DNA of 64,000 nucleotides from Karalla daura (lineage: Eukaryota > Chordata > Actinopteri > Chaetodontiformes > Leiognathidae): positions 21,749,036-21,813,035 of the forward strand of contig CM055198.1 of the NCBI GenBank assembly GCA_029224185.1, given 5' to 3'. Position 1 is the stretch's first letter, and each line of letters begins with the position of its first letter. Under the pieces are notes generated by a model, which had not been told where the DNA came from, did not search any database, and saw nothing but the letters and a program-made list of their open reading frames with translations. Shown here one piece after another: positions 21,945 to 33,472 of this stretch. The translations under genes and the position numbers were made by a program.

Positions 21945-21962
21945 TGCACACATGCACACACA
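21904..21962. repeat. (CA)n microsatellite
   Basis: CA tract ending in CATGCACA variants. Together with the GT tract at 21732-21781 it forms a potential long inverted pairing about 120 bp apart. Confidence 0.95.
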
Positions 21963-22337
21963 CCTGTGTACTTAAGACCAATTGCAGTATAAAGCACAGT
22001 TGAACATACACTGTAGGTGAAGCGTGTGCGGGTGACTGTGTGTGTGAACGTGTACCTGCACACGTGTCGGACAGGTTGTGACTGTGTCTGGAAGAGGGTC
22101 ATGGACGTCGTCTCGGTGTAGTTGTGATTGGTTCAAGAGAAGGTTATTTTTTTAAAGCACTTTATTGTTTGAAATGCCATGTGTGAATGATAGAAAAAAA
22201 AATATAACTGAAAATGTAGATTAATGCCTTTTATGCTATGATGATAATATGGTCTTTCAAATGCAATAGAAACTAAAACAATGAGAACAAATGGAAATTG
22301 TTTGCCTTATTTCCCTTCTTTTTTTTTGGAGTACTAA

Positions 22338-22343
22338 ATTAAA
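22338..22343 (+). terminator. possible egln2 polyadenylation signal ATTAAA
   Basis: ATTAAA followed by GCCTGTCTGTTTTTGT, a GU/U-rich downstream element. It is the best candidate downstream of the egln2 stop, but 1.5 kb away and unsupported by transcript data. Confidence 0.3.
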
Positions 22344-24685
22344 GCCTGTCTGTTTTTGTACACCAAAGATTTGTGCGAATCCCAGTTTTCCTCAGCAGAG
22401 CGAGACGAGCCCAATCAGTCTCAACAAACACAATGTGCAGCAGCAGAATAAACCTGATGGCAGGGCGTCATGTGGACCGCAGACACCCAGGATGTGACCA
22501 GGTTTTTTCCAGCCTCATGTGAAGTCAAAGCTCCAGTGTGATTAAGGTCTAAACTGAGAGACAAAGAGTGAAAACAAATCAAAGCTCCTCGTTAGTCTTT
22601 AATTACAGCAGTCGACCTGGGTCATGGAGAGAATCAGACTCCCGCTTTCTTGTGACTAATACCACTGGTGCTTGGTGACATGTTGAGCAAGCCACGGCAA
22701 GTTCCTGGTGACATCTCCACAAATTCACCCGTCTATTGTGTCGATCTGTGCGCTACACTCAGGCCTCTGTGGATGATGCACGTCGAGTGGCCTCCAAAGC
22801 TTTCAGGTAAAGATTCCTTTCAAATAGATGGAAAAGCAGTACCTGTGTGAAGATGTTGAGATGTATTTCTATTTCTAGTGAAGCAGAGTGTGTGACAGCA
22901 GTATCTACAGACAGGGAAGTGACTCAGAATGGATGGTGACTAAGACCTTGTTGAGGTGAATGAATAAGGTTAGATGACCACAGTCCTCTGCTGCTGGATA
23001 CACATCTCCAGGCTTCCCTCGACATACTTTGATTTCCACTGGTCTGGTTGAATCATGGAAAGCGATTAAAACCTTAGCTCGAGGATGCTTTGGGTTCCTC
23101 ACCGACCGCAGACTGCAGAACCCGGGCTGCCACACAGAATCAGCTGGAAAGTATTTTTCCAAATCCCAGCAGTTTGCTGGATCCAAGGTAAGTCTGGAGC
23201 AATGATTAAATGTGTGTGCAACGAGCACAATGTGAACCCTGCAGGCTGTGACACGGATCTGTGTCGTCTCGACCCTGAAAGCTTTGGCCCCCATCGCCAC
23301 ACACAACACAACAGGCCCAGGCAAAATAAAGGACAATAACACACAGGGTCATAACACACTAACACTGGCACTGACACATATACACACACTAGGGCTGTAA
23401 CGACATCAAAATCACACCATATTTCTGGATTTCAGTAACAGGCCCACAGTTCGATATTTGTTGAGGTATTGTAAGGCAAAAATAATGGCGAAAGCTGCAC
23501 AGCATGATACTTACTCCATTATTCAAGTATTAAAGACAAAATGTACTGAATAAATAGCAACTTATACAGAAGCTTCCAGAGTCTTAAGGCGGCAGGAATG
23601 CGCCTCATAAGGTTGAACTGGTACTCGTACTGGTCAGCGTGTTGGCTGATCTGAGATTCTCATATTGTCGATGGTCCCTGAACGCACCTCGTACTTATTC
23701 CTAGAGCCCCATGTTACGGACCCGCCAATGGGTGAGCCCCTAATAAAAACATTTATGTGTATTTTAAGGACAATCGGGGTTGTAAAGCAGTCCCATAATA
23801 CATTTATGGTCTGATCATGTCTGTGCACTTCTATTACACACCTAAACCATCTCAGTGGGTCCATTAGCCTCAGTGGAAATTATTAAATAAATCTTTAGCT
23901 AGAGTGCTAATGTCTATATTTGTCACACATTACATGTGAAACCAAACTATTCTAAAAACATAAATTAAAGTAAAGGAGGGTGCTTTTCACATAGTATTAG
24001 TATTCAACTCTGATCTACCTTGAATTGGTTCTTGTTTTGAGTACTTAACAATTTGGCCTTGGACACTTTTTCTCCGTATTTTGTGCAATCAAGATGGAGC
24101 AGATGAACTAGATGATGAGTAAACGTTTCGATGTTCTTCCTAGATGAATCTGTATCTCCTTTTTCTAGTGAGAAGCCCTGGAGTCAGAGTGAGCCCCTGG
24201 CTCCTGCCCTGCCAGTGCTCAGACCCCGGTCCTGGTGGCCTCAGAGGCTCAGAGGACTGCTGGACATGTGTATCTCCCTCCACCTTGTGGCGCCTTTCCT
24301 TCATGGCAGGTCATGTTTTCCCCCCCGCTGCACTTCCACCGGCGACCACTAGAGGCCAGACACTAACTGAAGCTAAGGTCCTTCTGTGCAGGGCTGTTCA
24401 GGTGGTTGTGCAATGCACTCCCTCACCATCCAGACTTGGGAACACACCCAGCACGTGTGCACTGAGCAGGTGCAGTCACATAATGGGGAACCAGTGTCCA
24501 CCTGCTTCACGCTCACCGTCTCCACGTGTGTGAGTTGTATTTTTAACAGCCCACCTCCTCTGTCAACAAGCAGTGCATTATATGGAAGAAAATGCTTGGC
24601 TTTATTGGGGTCCACACAGGGGTGTTGGATTTTATTTCGGCAGTCCGTGCCTCAGTGATGCAATCCTTCCAGGCTATTACACCAA

Positions 24686-24702
24686 CTATAAATAGTTATA
24701 TG
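24686..24702. repeat. 17-bp phrase CTATAAATAGTTATATG, copy 1
   Basis: Identical to 26152-26168. The first ten bases, CTATAAATAG, match the MEF2 consensus CTAWWWWTAG. Confidence 0.6.
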
Positions 24703-24779
24703 GCCGGTCGTGCTATTCTGTGCCTGGGTGTGCGGTGACTGCTGCATGTCCAATCTGTAATACAAGTTTTTCTTGACTC

Positions 24780-25150
24780 ATCGTCCACTTTTCCTTTCCA
24801 AAAGTGTCCAAATTGGATTCCGTCTACCTTTCTTTCTTGTAAGTTTCGGTATGTCTCATTTGGACAGATTTCTGAGAATTCGGGTTCTGAGCTGTACTGC
24901 ACCCTATTTTTATATAAAACATTTTCCTTCCTCTTCTTAAGTTTTGAAATGTGTTTCCTTGGGCATTCTCTGGCCACACACCCCATTTTTCCCAAAAATG
25001 CACCAAACTAATTTGCTAGGTTTCGATATGTCTTGCACTTACCCACATTTAGTCATTCTTTTTCCAGACCATCATTGAAAACGCACACACACTGGCTCCA
25101 CTGAGCATCCATTGGACTCCAAATTTTGGACCTTCCGCTTTCCACGTTCT
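24780..25150. repeat. diverged local repeat of unknown class
   Basis: TTGTAAGTTTCGGTATGTCT at 24836 and TTGCTAGGTTTCGATATGTC at 25013 are diverged copies of one phrase. A third copy lies at 27139. Flanking words such as TTTGGAC also recur. On the minus strand the phrase reads ETYRNL or KTYRNL, which may be remnants of a degraded mobile-element frame, but no family is recognised. Confidence 0.4.
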
Positions 25151-26151
25151 AATGGACTTTTGGGCCTTCCTAGTTGCTCTAATTTGCATCGTATTTATTA
25201 TTATTCTTAATATTCCTAATTTTTACCTCCTCTGGTCTGAATACAGTGTTGCAGTTGTTGAAATGGCTAATGGGAGAAAGATAAAGAAAGATAATCAGTT
25301 ACCACTGTTAGCCAAACACCACCAGTTTGAATATCATGATCTGTAAATAATGAGTTGTGTGAAGAATCAACAATCAGTGTTCTTATCATGGTCTGTCCAG
25401 TGAATTTTTAATCCTTGATTTATTTCTTTATTTTGGTTTGTTTTTTTTGCATATTCAGGCAAACAATTTAATGTCAATGGCCCAACAGAATCCGAGACAG
25501 ATCTTGGCATCGCCACGCTCTAATAAGTGTCAGAGGAAGTCCCAAGGTCCCAGATCCTGGCTCTGGGAATGTTAGAAGGAGGGTTAGACTTTAAACAATC
25601 GTTAAAAAGCTAGCTTAACTGCAATCAATAATTGTAGATCAGTGGTGAAAAACAAAGGCAGGTCATTGCAGGCAGGAGCCAGATCATGGACTGGTTTTCA
25701 TAGAGCAGGAGCTGATAAGTTTAATCAGCTGCCAGTCTGCCACTATGAAGCGGTTGTGCCCTGGAGTTGACAAGGACAGACCCGAAAACAACAGATAGCA
25801 AAAACTCATGAAGGCCACTGAAATACAGCAAGATACGTCTAGATCCCCTTTGTTCAGCAATGGCTGATTCAGTTAAACGTCCTCCCTTCCTTTCCTCCCA
25901 ACTCAAACAAATGAAATGGCACCAAGAGACACAGCAGGAAGAGAGCACATTGCTGTTAAGCAGCTCACACAATCAAAACTGTCAGATACAACAGGCCGAG
26001 GTGCAAACACAACATTAAGACGGATGAACCACTTCCTTATTATCCTGGCTCCTCACCACCAACAGACAAAGACAATCACATAAAGGAGACACAGTCTCCA
26101 CATGCTCTCTGTCTCCACAGTAAATGTGATCTTTTCCAAATGATTTCCCTG

Positions 26152-26168
26152 CTATAAATAGTTATATG
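26152..26168. repeat. 17-bp phrase CTATAAATAGTTATATG, copy 2
   Basis: Exact match to 24686-24702, 1.47 kb away, with unrelated flanks. Confidence 0.6.
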
Positions 26169-26776
26169 ACTGTGTTACTCACATGCAAACTGCGGGTTCA
26201 GTGCGTCTACCTGTGCTCTCGTTCTGCCCAAGGCTCTGATCTGTAACTGATATTTAGATTAGATATTTCTTTATTCATCTTACAGTGGGGAACCTTCCAG
26301 TGTGGCTGGACCGGTGAAAGAATGATTGCATTCTACTGGAACCAGTCCAGTTTATTGTTCAGGAAGAAGACGTGAATAATTCACTTATCCCCTTCATTCC
26401 CTGGATGTTCCCTGTGTTGAGACCACTTCCTTGGCTTTCCCCATGTGGTTCCATAGTTAGCATATAGTCGATTCTCTGTCATTATGGTCCTTAACTAGCC
26501 CAACAATAATGGAATCATCAGAGATCTTCTGTAGGTGGCAGAACTGTGAAGTCAGGGTGAACAGGAAAGGAGAGACCGATCCCTGGTCCCTGATCTCTGG
26601 TCCTTGATCCCTGAGCTGCAGACCACCCTGTCTGAGACACAGTGCTCTGACTTCACACTTCACTGTGGGCGGTCAGAGAGGTAATCCAAGATCCAGCATG
26701 TGAGATGGTTACTCACACCCATGAGCTCCAGCTTGCTCCTCAAAAGCAGAAGCTGCATCTGCATCATTTCCGAACA

Positions 26777-27000
26777 TTATTCCTACACGTCCATCCGTTA
26801 TCTCATTTGCTTTATGACACAGACAGGTCACCAGTCCCCTCTCAGGGCACACACACATCACACTCTCATTCACACTTGAGGACAATTTGGAGTCTGTATT
26901 TGACCTGAATGCATGTTTTTAGACTGTGGGAGGAAACTGGACTACCTGGAGAAGAAACTGATACAGACATAGAGAACATGCAAACTCCCTTTGTTGTCTA
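26777..27000 (-). repeat. dispersed repeat (copy 2), reverse orientation
   Basis: Reads, with decay, the ordered phrases CAGGTCACCAGTCCC, TCATTCACACTTGAGGACAA, GCATGTTTTTAGACTGTGGG and GAACATGCAAACTCC. These are the landmarks of a dispersed repeat found in many teleost genomes. Confidence 0.75.
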
Positions 27001-27019
27001 CTCTGTTCTTTTCAAAATG

Positions 27020-27200
27020 TCACATTTGGACTCTTGAGTGGTTTCGTCCATCATGTTCTAACTTCAGCCAGTGATGTTCCAAGGCTCTCTCTCCTACCAT
27101 CGACCTACCATCGACCATCCTTCCTCTCCTTCCTCTTTTTGTAGGTTTCAGTATGTCTTGCTTATATTTTCTGAGTATTTCAGAGTATTTTGCAAGTTCT
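27020..27200. repeat. diverged local repeat, third copy
   Basis: TTTGTAGGTTTCAGTATGTC at 27138 followed by TTTTCTGAG matches the repeats at 24836 and 25013. It lies immediately beside the dispersed repeat copy at 26777-27000. Confidence 0.4.
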
Positions 27201-27984
27201 TTCATGTGGAATAAATGCTGATTTGGGACTTGTGTTTCTGGAGAAAACTCGCCTCCACTCACAGCTTTCATCTAAAGCTTGCATTTATTGCAGCTTTACG
27301 GGAAGATTCACAGAATACACGGTTTTATCCAAACTTCTTTACCATCATTTCAGGACACAGAACAAAAGCATTGCTACTTAGATGTTAAAAAAATACAATT
27401 CCTATGGTACCATTGGGTCATAATCTGACCGGTACTGCTTGATATGATTTTCATTATGTATTTGACCTTCTGTTTCTGTTATATTAGTGTAAGTGCAGGT
27501 TTCTGCAGATTAAGCAACAATACAAGTTTGCTGAAGTCACATCAAGTTTACAGAAAGTGTAAAGGCTTTGTTGCTATATCTCGTCTGACTCTTCGCTTCT
27601 GTGCGTGCATGGAGAGCTCTGAATTCTTGTCTTTATTGAGGAAATAGCACCCATAACAAAACATCAAAGCAAAAATGGGCTGGGATTTAAGTCCTAGAAC
27701 CCCTCGTGTGTGTGCACGTGTGAGCTTCGGTGCAGATGCAGATTTATGTGTTGTGCAATAAAGGAACAATGTACGTTTTGCCCTCAGCCTCTGGAATGCA
27801 GGTGCGGGTAGACCTACATGATGCTGACAGCAGTAATACCGAACATACTACAAATCCATTCAAATCTAGTTTCTGTCTTCTAGTCATCTTACATTGTTTA
27901 TCACTGACTAGAGTCAGTCCAAATCTGCCACTGAACACTACCAAATAATGGTAACTGATTACAAAGTAGAACAGGACGTGTCCA

Positions 27985-28200
27985 TGATGATGATGATGAT
28001 CACAGCAAACAGATCCTCAGTCTGAATCCTGGTCGGAGGACCAGCACATCTATGGGGAGTTCCCATGTTCTCCTCATGTCTGCAAGGATTTTCTCCAGAT
28101 TCTCCTAAGTCCAAAAACATGCATGACATACATGTTATGTGTGAATATGAGATGTTATGTCCTTGTGGTGGACTGTCCAGGTGTATTCCCTGCCTCCATT
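27985..28200 (+). repeat. dispersed repeat (copy 3), forward orientation
   Basis: Contains AGTTCCCATGTTCTCC, AGTCCAAAAACATGCATG and GGACTGTCCAGGTGTATTCC in the same order as other copies, on the opposite strand to copies 2, 4 and 5. Confidence 0.75.
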
Positions 28201-28362
28201 GGAGATCACGTGTGGACAGATGATGAAACAGCATGTTGGTGGTGCCTCGAGGACATTGTCTTTCACCTTTCCTGTTCAACCTCTTGTCACATGTGAGTGT
28301 TTTATGTGGCTAAGTAAGAGGCGCTCAGGAGGTGTTGGCGCTTGGTTTGTGGTGCTCTCATG

Positions 28363-28430
28363 AACTCTCTCTCTCTCTGTCTCTCTCTCTCTCTCTCTCT
28401 CGCTCTCTCTCTCTCACACACACACACGCA
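28363..28430. repeat. (CT)n then (CA)n microsatellite
   Basis: CT repeat at 28363-28415 followed directly by CA repeat. Confidence 0.93.
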
Positions 28431-31400
28431 CAGATACACCACGTTCAAACACGTTATCATAAAAATCCAGCACTTGAGCAGGAAATTTGAAGTCTGGCCT
28501 CAGCTTTACTTCAGTGATCTTGCAGTATGCATGCATGCCGTTGCTGACAGTCTTTATCAGAGGCTTCAGAGAAGCTGCAGTTCACCGTATCGCACAGACG
28601 CATCTTCAGCTGCTGCTGCTGCTCTCAATCCATGTCTTCACCTCTGCCGTGCCAGTCCGGTTGTTTTTGTAGTGAATCACACTTTCACTTGGTTTAAAAT
28701 CTGTTTTTGTTCTTTTCATGGCACATTTAGGTTTCGCTTTGAGACACTTAAATGACAGTCATCTATCTTTTATTTCCACCAGTGGTGCCAGGGAACACTT
28801 GGTCTTTGAGGTCAGAACTGAGACACATCTGTTCCTGTTCCCAGTCCAACAATATTTTTCATGATGGATCTTCCCAAACCAGACCTGTGGGTGACATCAT
28901 AGAGACTACATCCATGTTTCCGACTGTCTGTACTCAGGCCTAATGCTGCAAATGTGCGAGTCAGAAGAATTAGTACAATAATCCGCAATAAATAAATGGA
29001 TGGAAAGATATAGTGCAGTACAACCACCTCAGCAGCAGAGATGCTAAGAGCTTTTGCGCCTGACCGCGGCAGGCTTTATGGCCTCACTGCATTAGTTTTA
29101 TTGCCTCCATTCCTCTCCCATGTACACACTCACACAGACAGTAGCAGACCCTAACTGGTACTTCAAATGTCACTGTTGTTGGGTGTTTGCAAAACAGTCA
29201 GTGTGTTGAAATCAGAGGGTGAGGAACGAAAAAGATGAAGCTGAGTATTGAGGGATAAAGGTCCTGTCCCTCTGTGTATATTCTACAACAGGGCCCAGGA
29301 TTCACATTAAGAGGGTGCAGGTACAGGTAATTGGAAGAGTGCTGGTATAATTTACTTACCGTGAGAGGCTGAAATTGTTTTTGATAGGAGTGATAAGTAT
29401 CACTCTGAGACAGGGGCACTGGTGGTTTCTGTGCTATGATTGAGCCAGAATTGTAATTTGCATTTGTTTTGTGAGAGATGCATAATTACAGACAGCATGG
29501 TTTCAGTTGTTTTGTTGAGACTGAAAGTGAATAGGAGAGTGTGTCCTGTGTCATTGTTTTGTCTGTTCAGAGAATGACATTCACACACTGTGTGTGTGTG
29601 GATGTGGGTGGATGGGTGTGTGCCTCTGTTTTCATGTGGACGATGAGAACATTATTTTACCACATACCTCCTTCATTAAGGCTTTTAATTTTGAAAATAT
29701 TTTTGGTTTCACTTTGAGACATTGTGGCACATTGTTATTTTCTTTGCTGTGACTTTTCCACCGAAGGAACACTGTGTCCTTCTGGTCACAGAGTGGAAAC
29801 ATGCAATTATGGCTGCCTCTCTTCCCATGACATCAGGCAACGGCTGTAGAAGCATTTGTGAGAACGAGATAGGACATTAAAAAAAAGACATCGTAAACCT
29901 ACCGTATGTGCGCAGGTCCCCCTCATCTCCAAGCTGAAGCAGCCTTTGACATGTCCTCTACTCTGAGGTCACGTCTGTAGTTGCCATGGTGATTGATCTG
30001 ATACCCAGCGACCCTCATTGATCTCTTTCAGTGGTAACCGTCTCTCCTCGGCTGTGCATTTTGTTTCCTCATATCCCATGTCGCTGTGAATGCAATGAGT
30101 ATGTCTTTGCATGTGTGTTATGTATGTGTGTGTGTGTGTGTTTTAGTGTGGCATTTAAGATTGGACAAAACAGCTTGTTTTAAGTGCTTTCACATGTGTC
30201 GCACGATGTGTGTATAATGTGCATTTTGGAAACGACATTCACAGTTAAGGATGTTTGGATAGGCGGACGTTCTACATGCTTGTGTATCTGCATCTGCGTC
30301 CCAGGGGAGCCTCACCGTGTGGCTGTTCTCACGGGATGGGGTGTGTGCGAGCACCTATCCCAGGGGCATCCCAAAAACACAGAGTGGGCTTAGATGGTCT
30401 GACCCCGCTGTCTGACCCCTGGCCGGTCCTCCACCGGGCCCCGTAAGCCCTGCTTGTGCTGGCGTCGGTCTGTGCAAGCCCCCTCGGCTGGATTCTTTCA
30501 GGTCTGCTGTATAAAAAAGTGGCGGGAGGCACACATGTCACACAACAAGTTCTGAATCAGTGCAGTACCTGCTGAACTACAGAGTAAAGCTAAATAAAAA
30601 GGTGATTGTAGTTCAGGCGGATTCTGAAACAGAGCTCTGCATAGTTATACAGCTCCAGTAATACTGAGATACTGAGAAATTCCGAGAAAAACAGGTGTTA
30701 ACGAAAAATGTGCGGCCTGACACCAGTCATTTGACATTTTATTTCCACCACAACGACTCCTTTGTAGCCAATGCATATTATGCACTTCTTTGTTCTTGGC
30801 CCTGGCACTTCTTACAAGCTGGATCATCTATAGTTGGTTGTTAGGGCCAATTATAATAACTGTTCTCAAATGTCTGCTCTTGTCTGTTGGTAGCGAATCT
30901 GAGGAGTCCTTCATTCACCTGACAGTGAAGTTGGAGTGTCTCCAAGGACAACACAGACTTAAAATTGGAAAAGCTGCATTATTTGTTGGCTAAATCTGTT
31001 GTGTGGTTGAGATGATTCACGGCAAAGTTTGGGCTGCTGCTTTTTTTATTTTTGTCTGACAATATCTGGACCCGACATAAGTGGAATGTATCACTATCAG
31101 CTGATCTTCCAATTAGCTGAAGATTACTCCACAGTATTTCCTGCAGTGACAGTTTAGAGTTCAAGCAGTTTACAGCCAAATGTTGAGCCAAGTAAAACAG
31201 TCCATAACAGATAGATCCATTGAGTTGCTATTGCATCAGCTTATGGCACAGACCAGTGTTTGATTAGGTGGCACTTTGTGGCGTAAGCCATGCAAAAGAG
31301 GAGGATTAGGGCAGTAAGAAACTGGGCCAAGGGAAGACGATATCGCAGACACAGTGGCTACCTGCACAGCCCCTGTTCACGCTGAACGCTGGTGCATGTG

Positions 31401-33089
31401 AGAGCGGGGTTTTTATGTTCAGAGCAGCTCAGACGTACGTTCATCGGGTGACAGTTGGGAACTGTGTCAGTAGGAGAAGGCGCAGTTTATCCCACTGACA
31501 TGGAAGCAGAGCGCTCCATCCAATCTACTGCTGCAGCTAACAGCCGCAGCCACGGGGAATTATCGGCTACTGTAAGGGGATTAGGCTGCCATGTGGGTTC
31601 ACCGGCTTAGAGGGGACACGGCCGGGAGGGGGAGGAGGAGAGGAAGTGGAATATATGGGGGAGGCGGAAACACGGTGAATTCTGGAGACGGAGGAGTGTG
31701 GAGATTAAGAGATTTTTGTCCATTTTGCATGCTCACCCCGGAGCCCATCTCGCCGAAATCCCAGCGAAAACAAGGACCAGGGCGAGTGCTCCGTTATGAC
31801 TCGAGAGCGTGATTGCAAGCGTTTGTGCTGCATGTCGGCACAAAGACCACCCGCTGTTTTCATTTAGAGCAGAATCCTTTAATAGCACTGTCCACTGAAA
31901 TAATATTGAGCCGACTCAGCAGACGCCGTGGTGGTATGAGTTCACAGCCCCCCATCCCCAGTATTGATGGACTAAGATGAGATGATTTTTATTAGAAAAG
32001 CATACGTGGATGTACTGAGGGATTACGAATGAAGGAGGCAAGCATGAGAAAATATTACAAGTATCCGAGTAAGGATCCAAAGAGGAGAGGGGTCACCAAA
32101 CCTCAGTGACTGCAATGCAGCAGAGCAGAGTAGAGAAAGGTAATCAACACACCTAAAGAATCTATGGTCGTTATAGCAACATATGCAGAGGATGTCATCA
32201 GCTGCTCTCTCATGAGACACTGATGATGTCACTATTACCATGGTAGCACAGTCAGTTTTACCACCACATCTACCCCCTCACCTATGAAGGGGAAGTGAAG
32301 GGTATTTTTATTCGACTGCCAATTTCTACCCCAGTCAGCAGTGACTTCATCTGACGAGCTCTGTTCCAGTTGGACTTTTTCTCCTCACACTTTGGCATTT
32401 GACATGCGGGAAGACATTTTAGCTCTTGTTTTTTATTTACATTCCTGCCGGCTTTGTACTGTCACCTCCCGTCAGGGTTGTGTGAAGGACAGCAGCTCGC
32501 TAGACAAACCCTGGCGCAAGGAACAGTAAACACAGCCATCACACGTCCAGCTCTTTCTCTAATCTTGTGTAAACTTGCTTGTGCACCTGAACGACCTTCA
32601 TTTACAGTCAGTTTTATCACATGTCAACAGACCAATAAACATGCTCTGCATTGGTCATACGCAGAATTGCAAATACTATTCACAAGCAGACACGCAGATG
32701 CTTGACATGCATAGCAATGTGGTGGGTGCGTCATACACACACAGTTTCCCGTATGATGTCTTGAATCATCGACTCACTCGGCGTGGCTTCCTGTGAAACA
32801 TACGTTTCATAGAGAGCATTGGATTTCACATCTGGGTGTTTTCTTACAGATGAGCCCTCAGCCAGTGACAGAGCTGCACTCGGTGAACCTCGGTCTCATG
32901 TCACTCGTTATGTTGTGTTTCCCTTTAAAGCCACATTTACTCAAAATATCAGGGAAACGTAGCTGGAAAGCTCCAAACACAACTGAATAACCGAACCCAG
33001 AGAACTGCTGGCAGCAATAAACCTATTCAATAGATTTAATGCTTGGTGCAGTATATGGACACACGATCAAACACAGAAAAATTAGTCTA

Positions 33090-33375
33090 GCATTCATCCA
33101 TCACCTTAACTGCTTTGTACCCTAACTGTGTTGCATAGGTCTGCTGGATCTTAGGCCAGGACACATAGAACAAAGGCCTGGAACACACCCTAAACAGGTC
33201 ATAAGTTAACCGCAGGCCACACACAAACATGCACCATTCACTCCCGCACTCACACCAAGGGGAAATTTTGAGTTTACAATCAGCCTAAATCTGCATGTTT
33301 TTGGACTATAGGACGAAACCAGAGAAATCCCATACAGACAGTGAAAGAGACCCTAGCTGGGAGTGGGATCAAGGC
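33090..33375 (-). repeat. dispersed repeat (copy 4), reverse orientation
   Basis: Starts with CATTCATCCATCACCTTAAC and continues with AACACACCCTAAACAGGTCA, CACCATTCACTCCCGCAC and GCATGTTTTTGGACTATAGG. This is the most complete copy of the family in the window. Confidence 0.75.
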
Positions 33376-33424
33376 CCTGGTGGAGATAACCACTCGACAC
33401 AGTGTCTGTCACCCCTTGGTTGTA

Positions 33425-33472
33425 CCCAAACATATGTTTCAGCAGAGCTCAGGTAGCCCCAATATGTTTGGG
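33425..33472. repeat. inverted repeat, 11-bp perfect stem
   Basis: CCCAAACATAT (33425-33435) pairs with ATATGTTTGGG (33462-33472) across a 26-nt loop. No further complementarity was seen. Confidence 0.6.

Larger units (their letters stand above)
20853..22343 (+). other. egln2 3' UTR candidate
   Basis: Sequence downstream of the egln2 stop contains GT and CA microsatellites (21341-21386, 21732-21781, 21904-21962) and no gene-like frame. A possible polyadenylation signal ATTAAA lies at 22338-22343, followed by a GT/T-rich stretch. The true end of the transcript is not determined. Confidence 0.4.

Noticed and set aside
24144..24533. 129-codon frame in a GC-richer intergenic stretch
   Set aside because: An AG precedes it, but the sequence has no protein family likeness and no partner exon was found.
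25152..25346. Small hydrophobic frame (MDFWAFLVALICIVFIIIL…)
   Set aside because: AT-rich DNA readily yields Ile/Leu/Phe runs. There is no conserved context, promoter or splice signal, and it lies by a degraded repeat.
30255..30446. Frame in a GC-richer intergenic stretch near 30.3 kb
   Set aside because: Short, no homology recognised, no codon or splice evidence.
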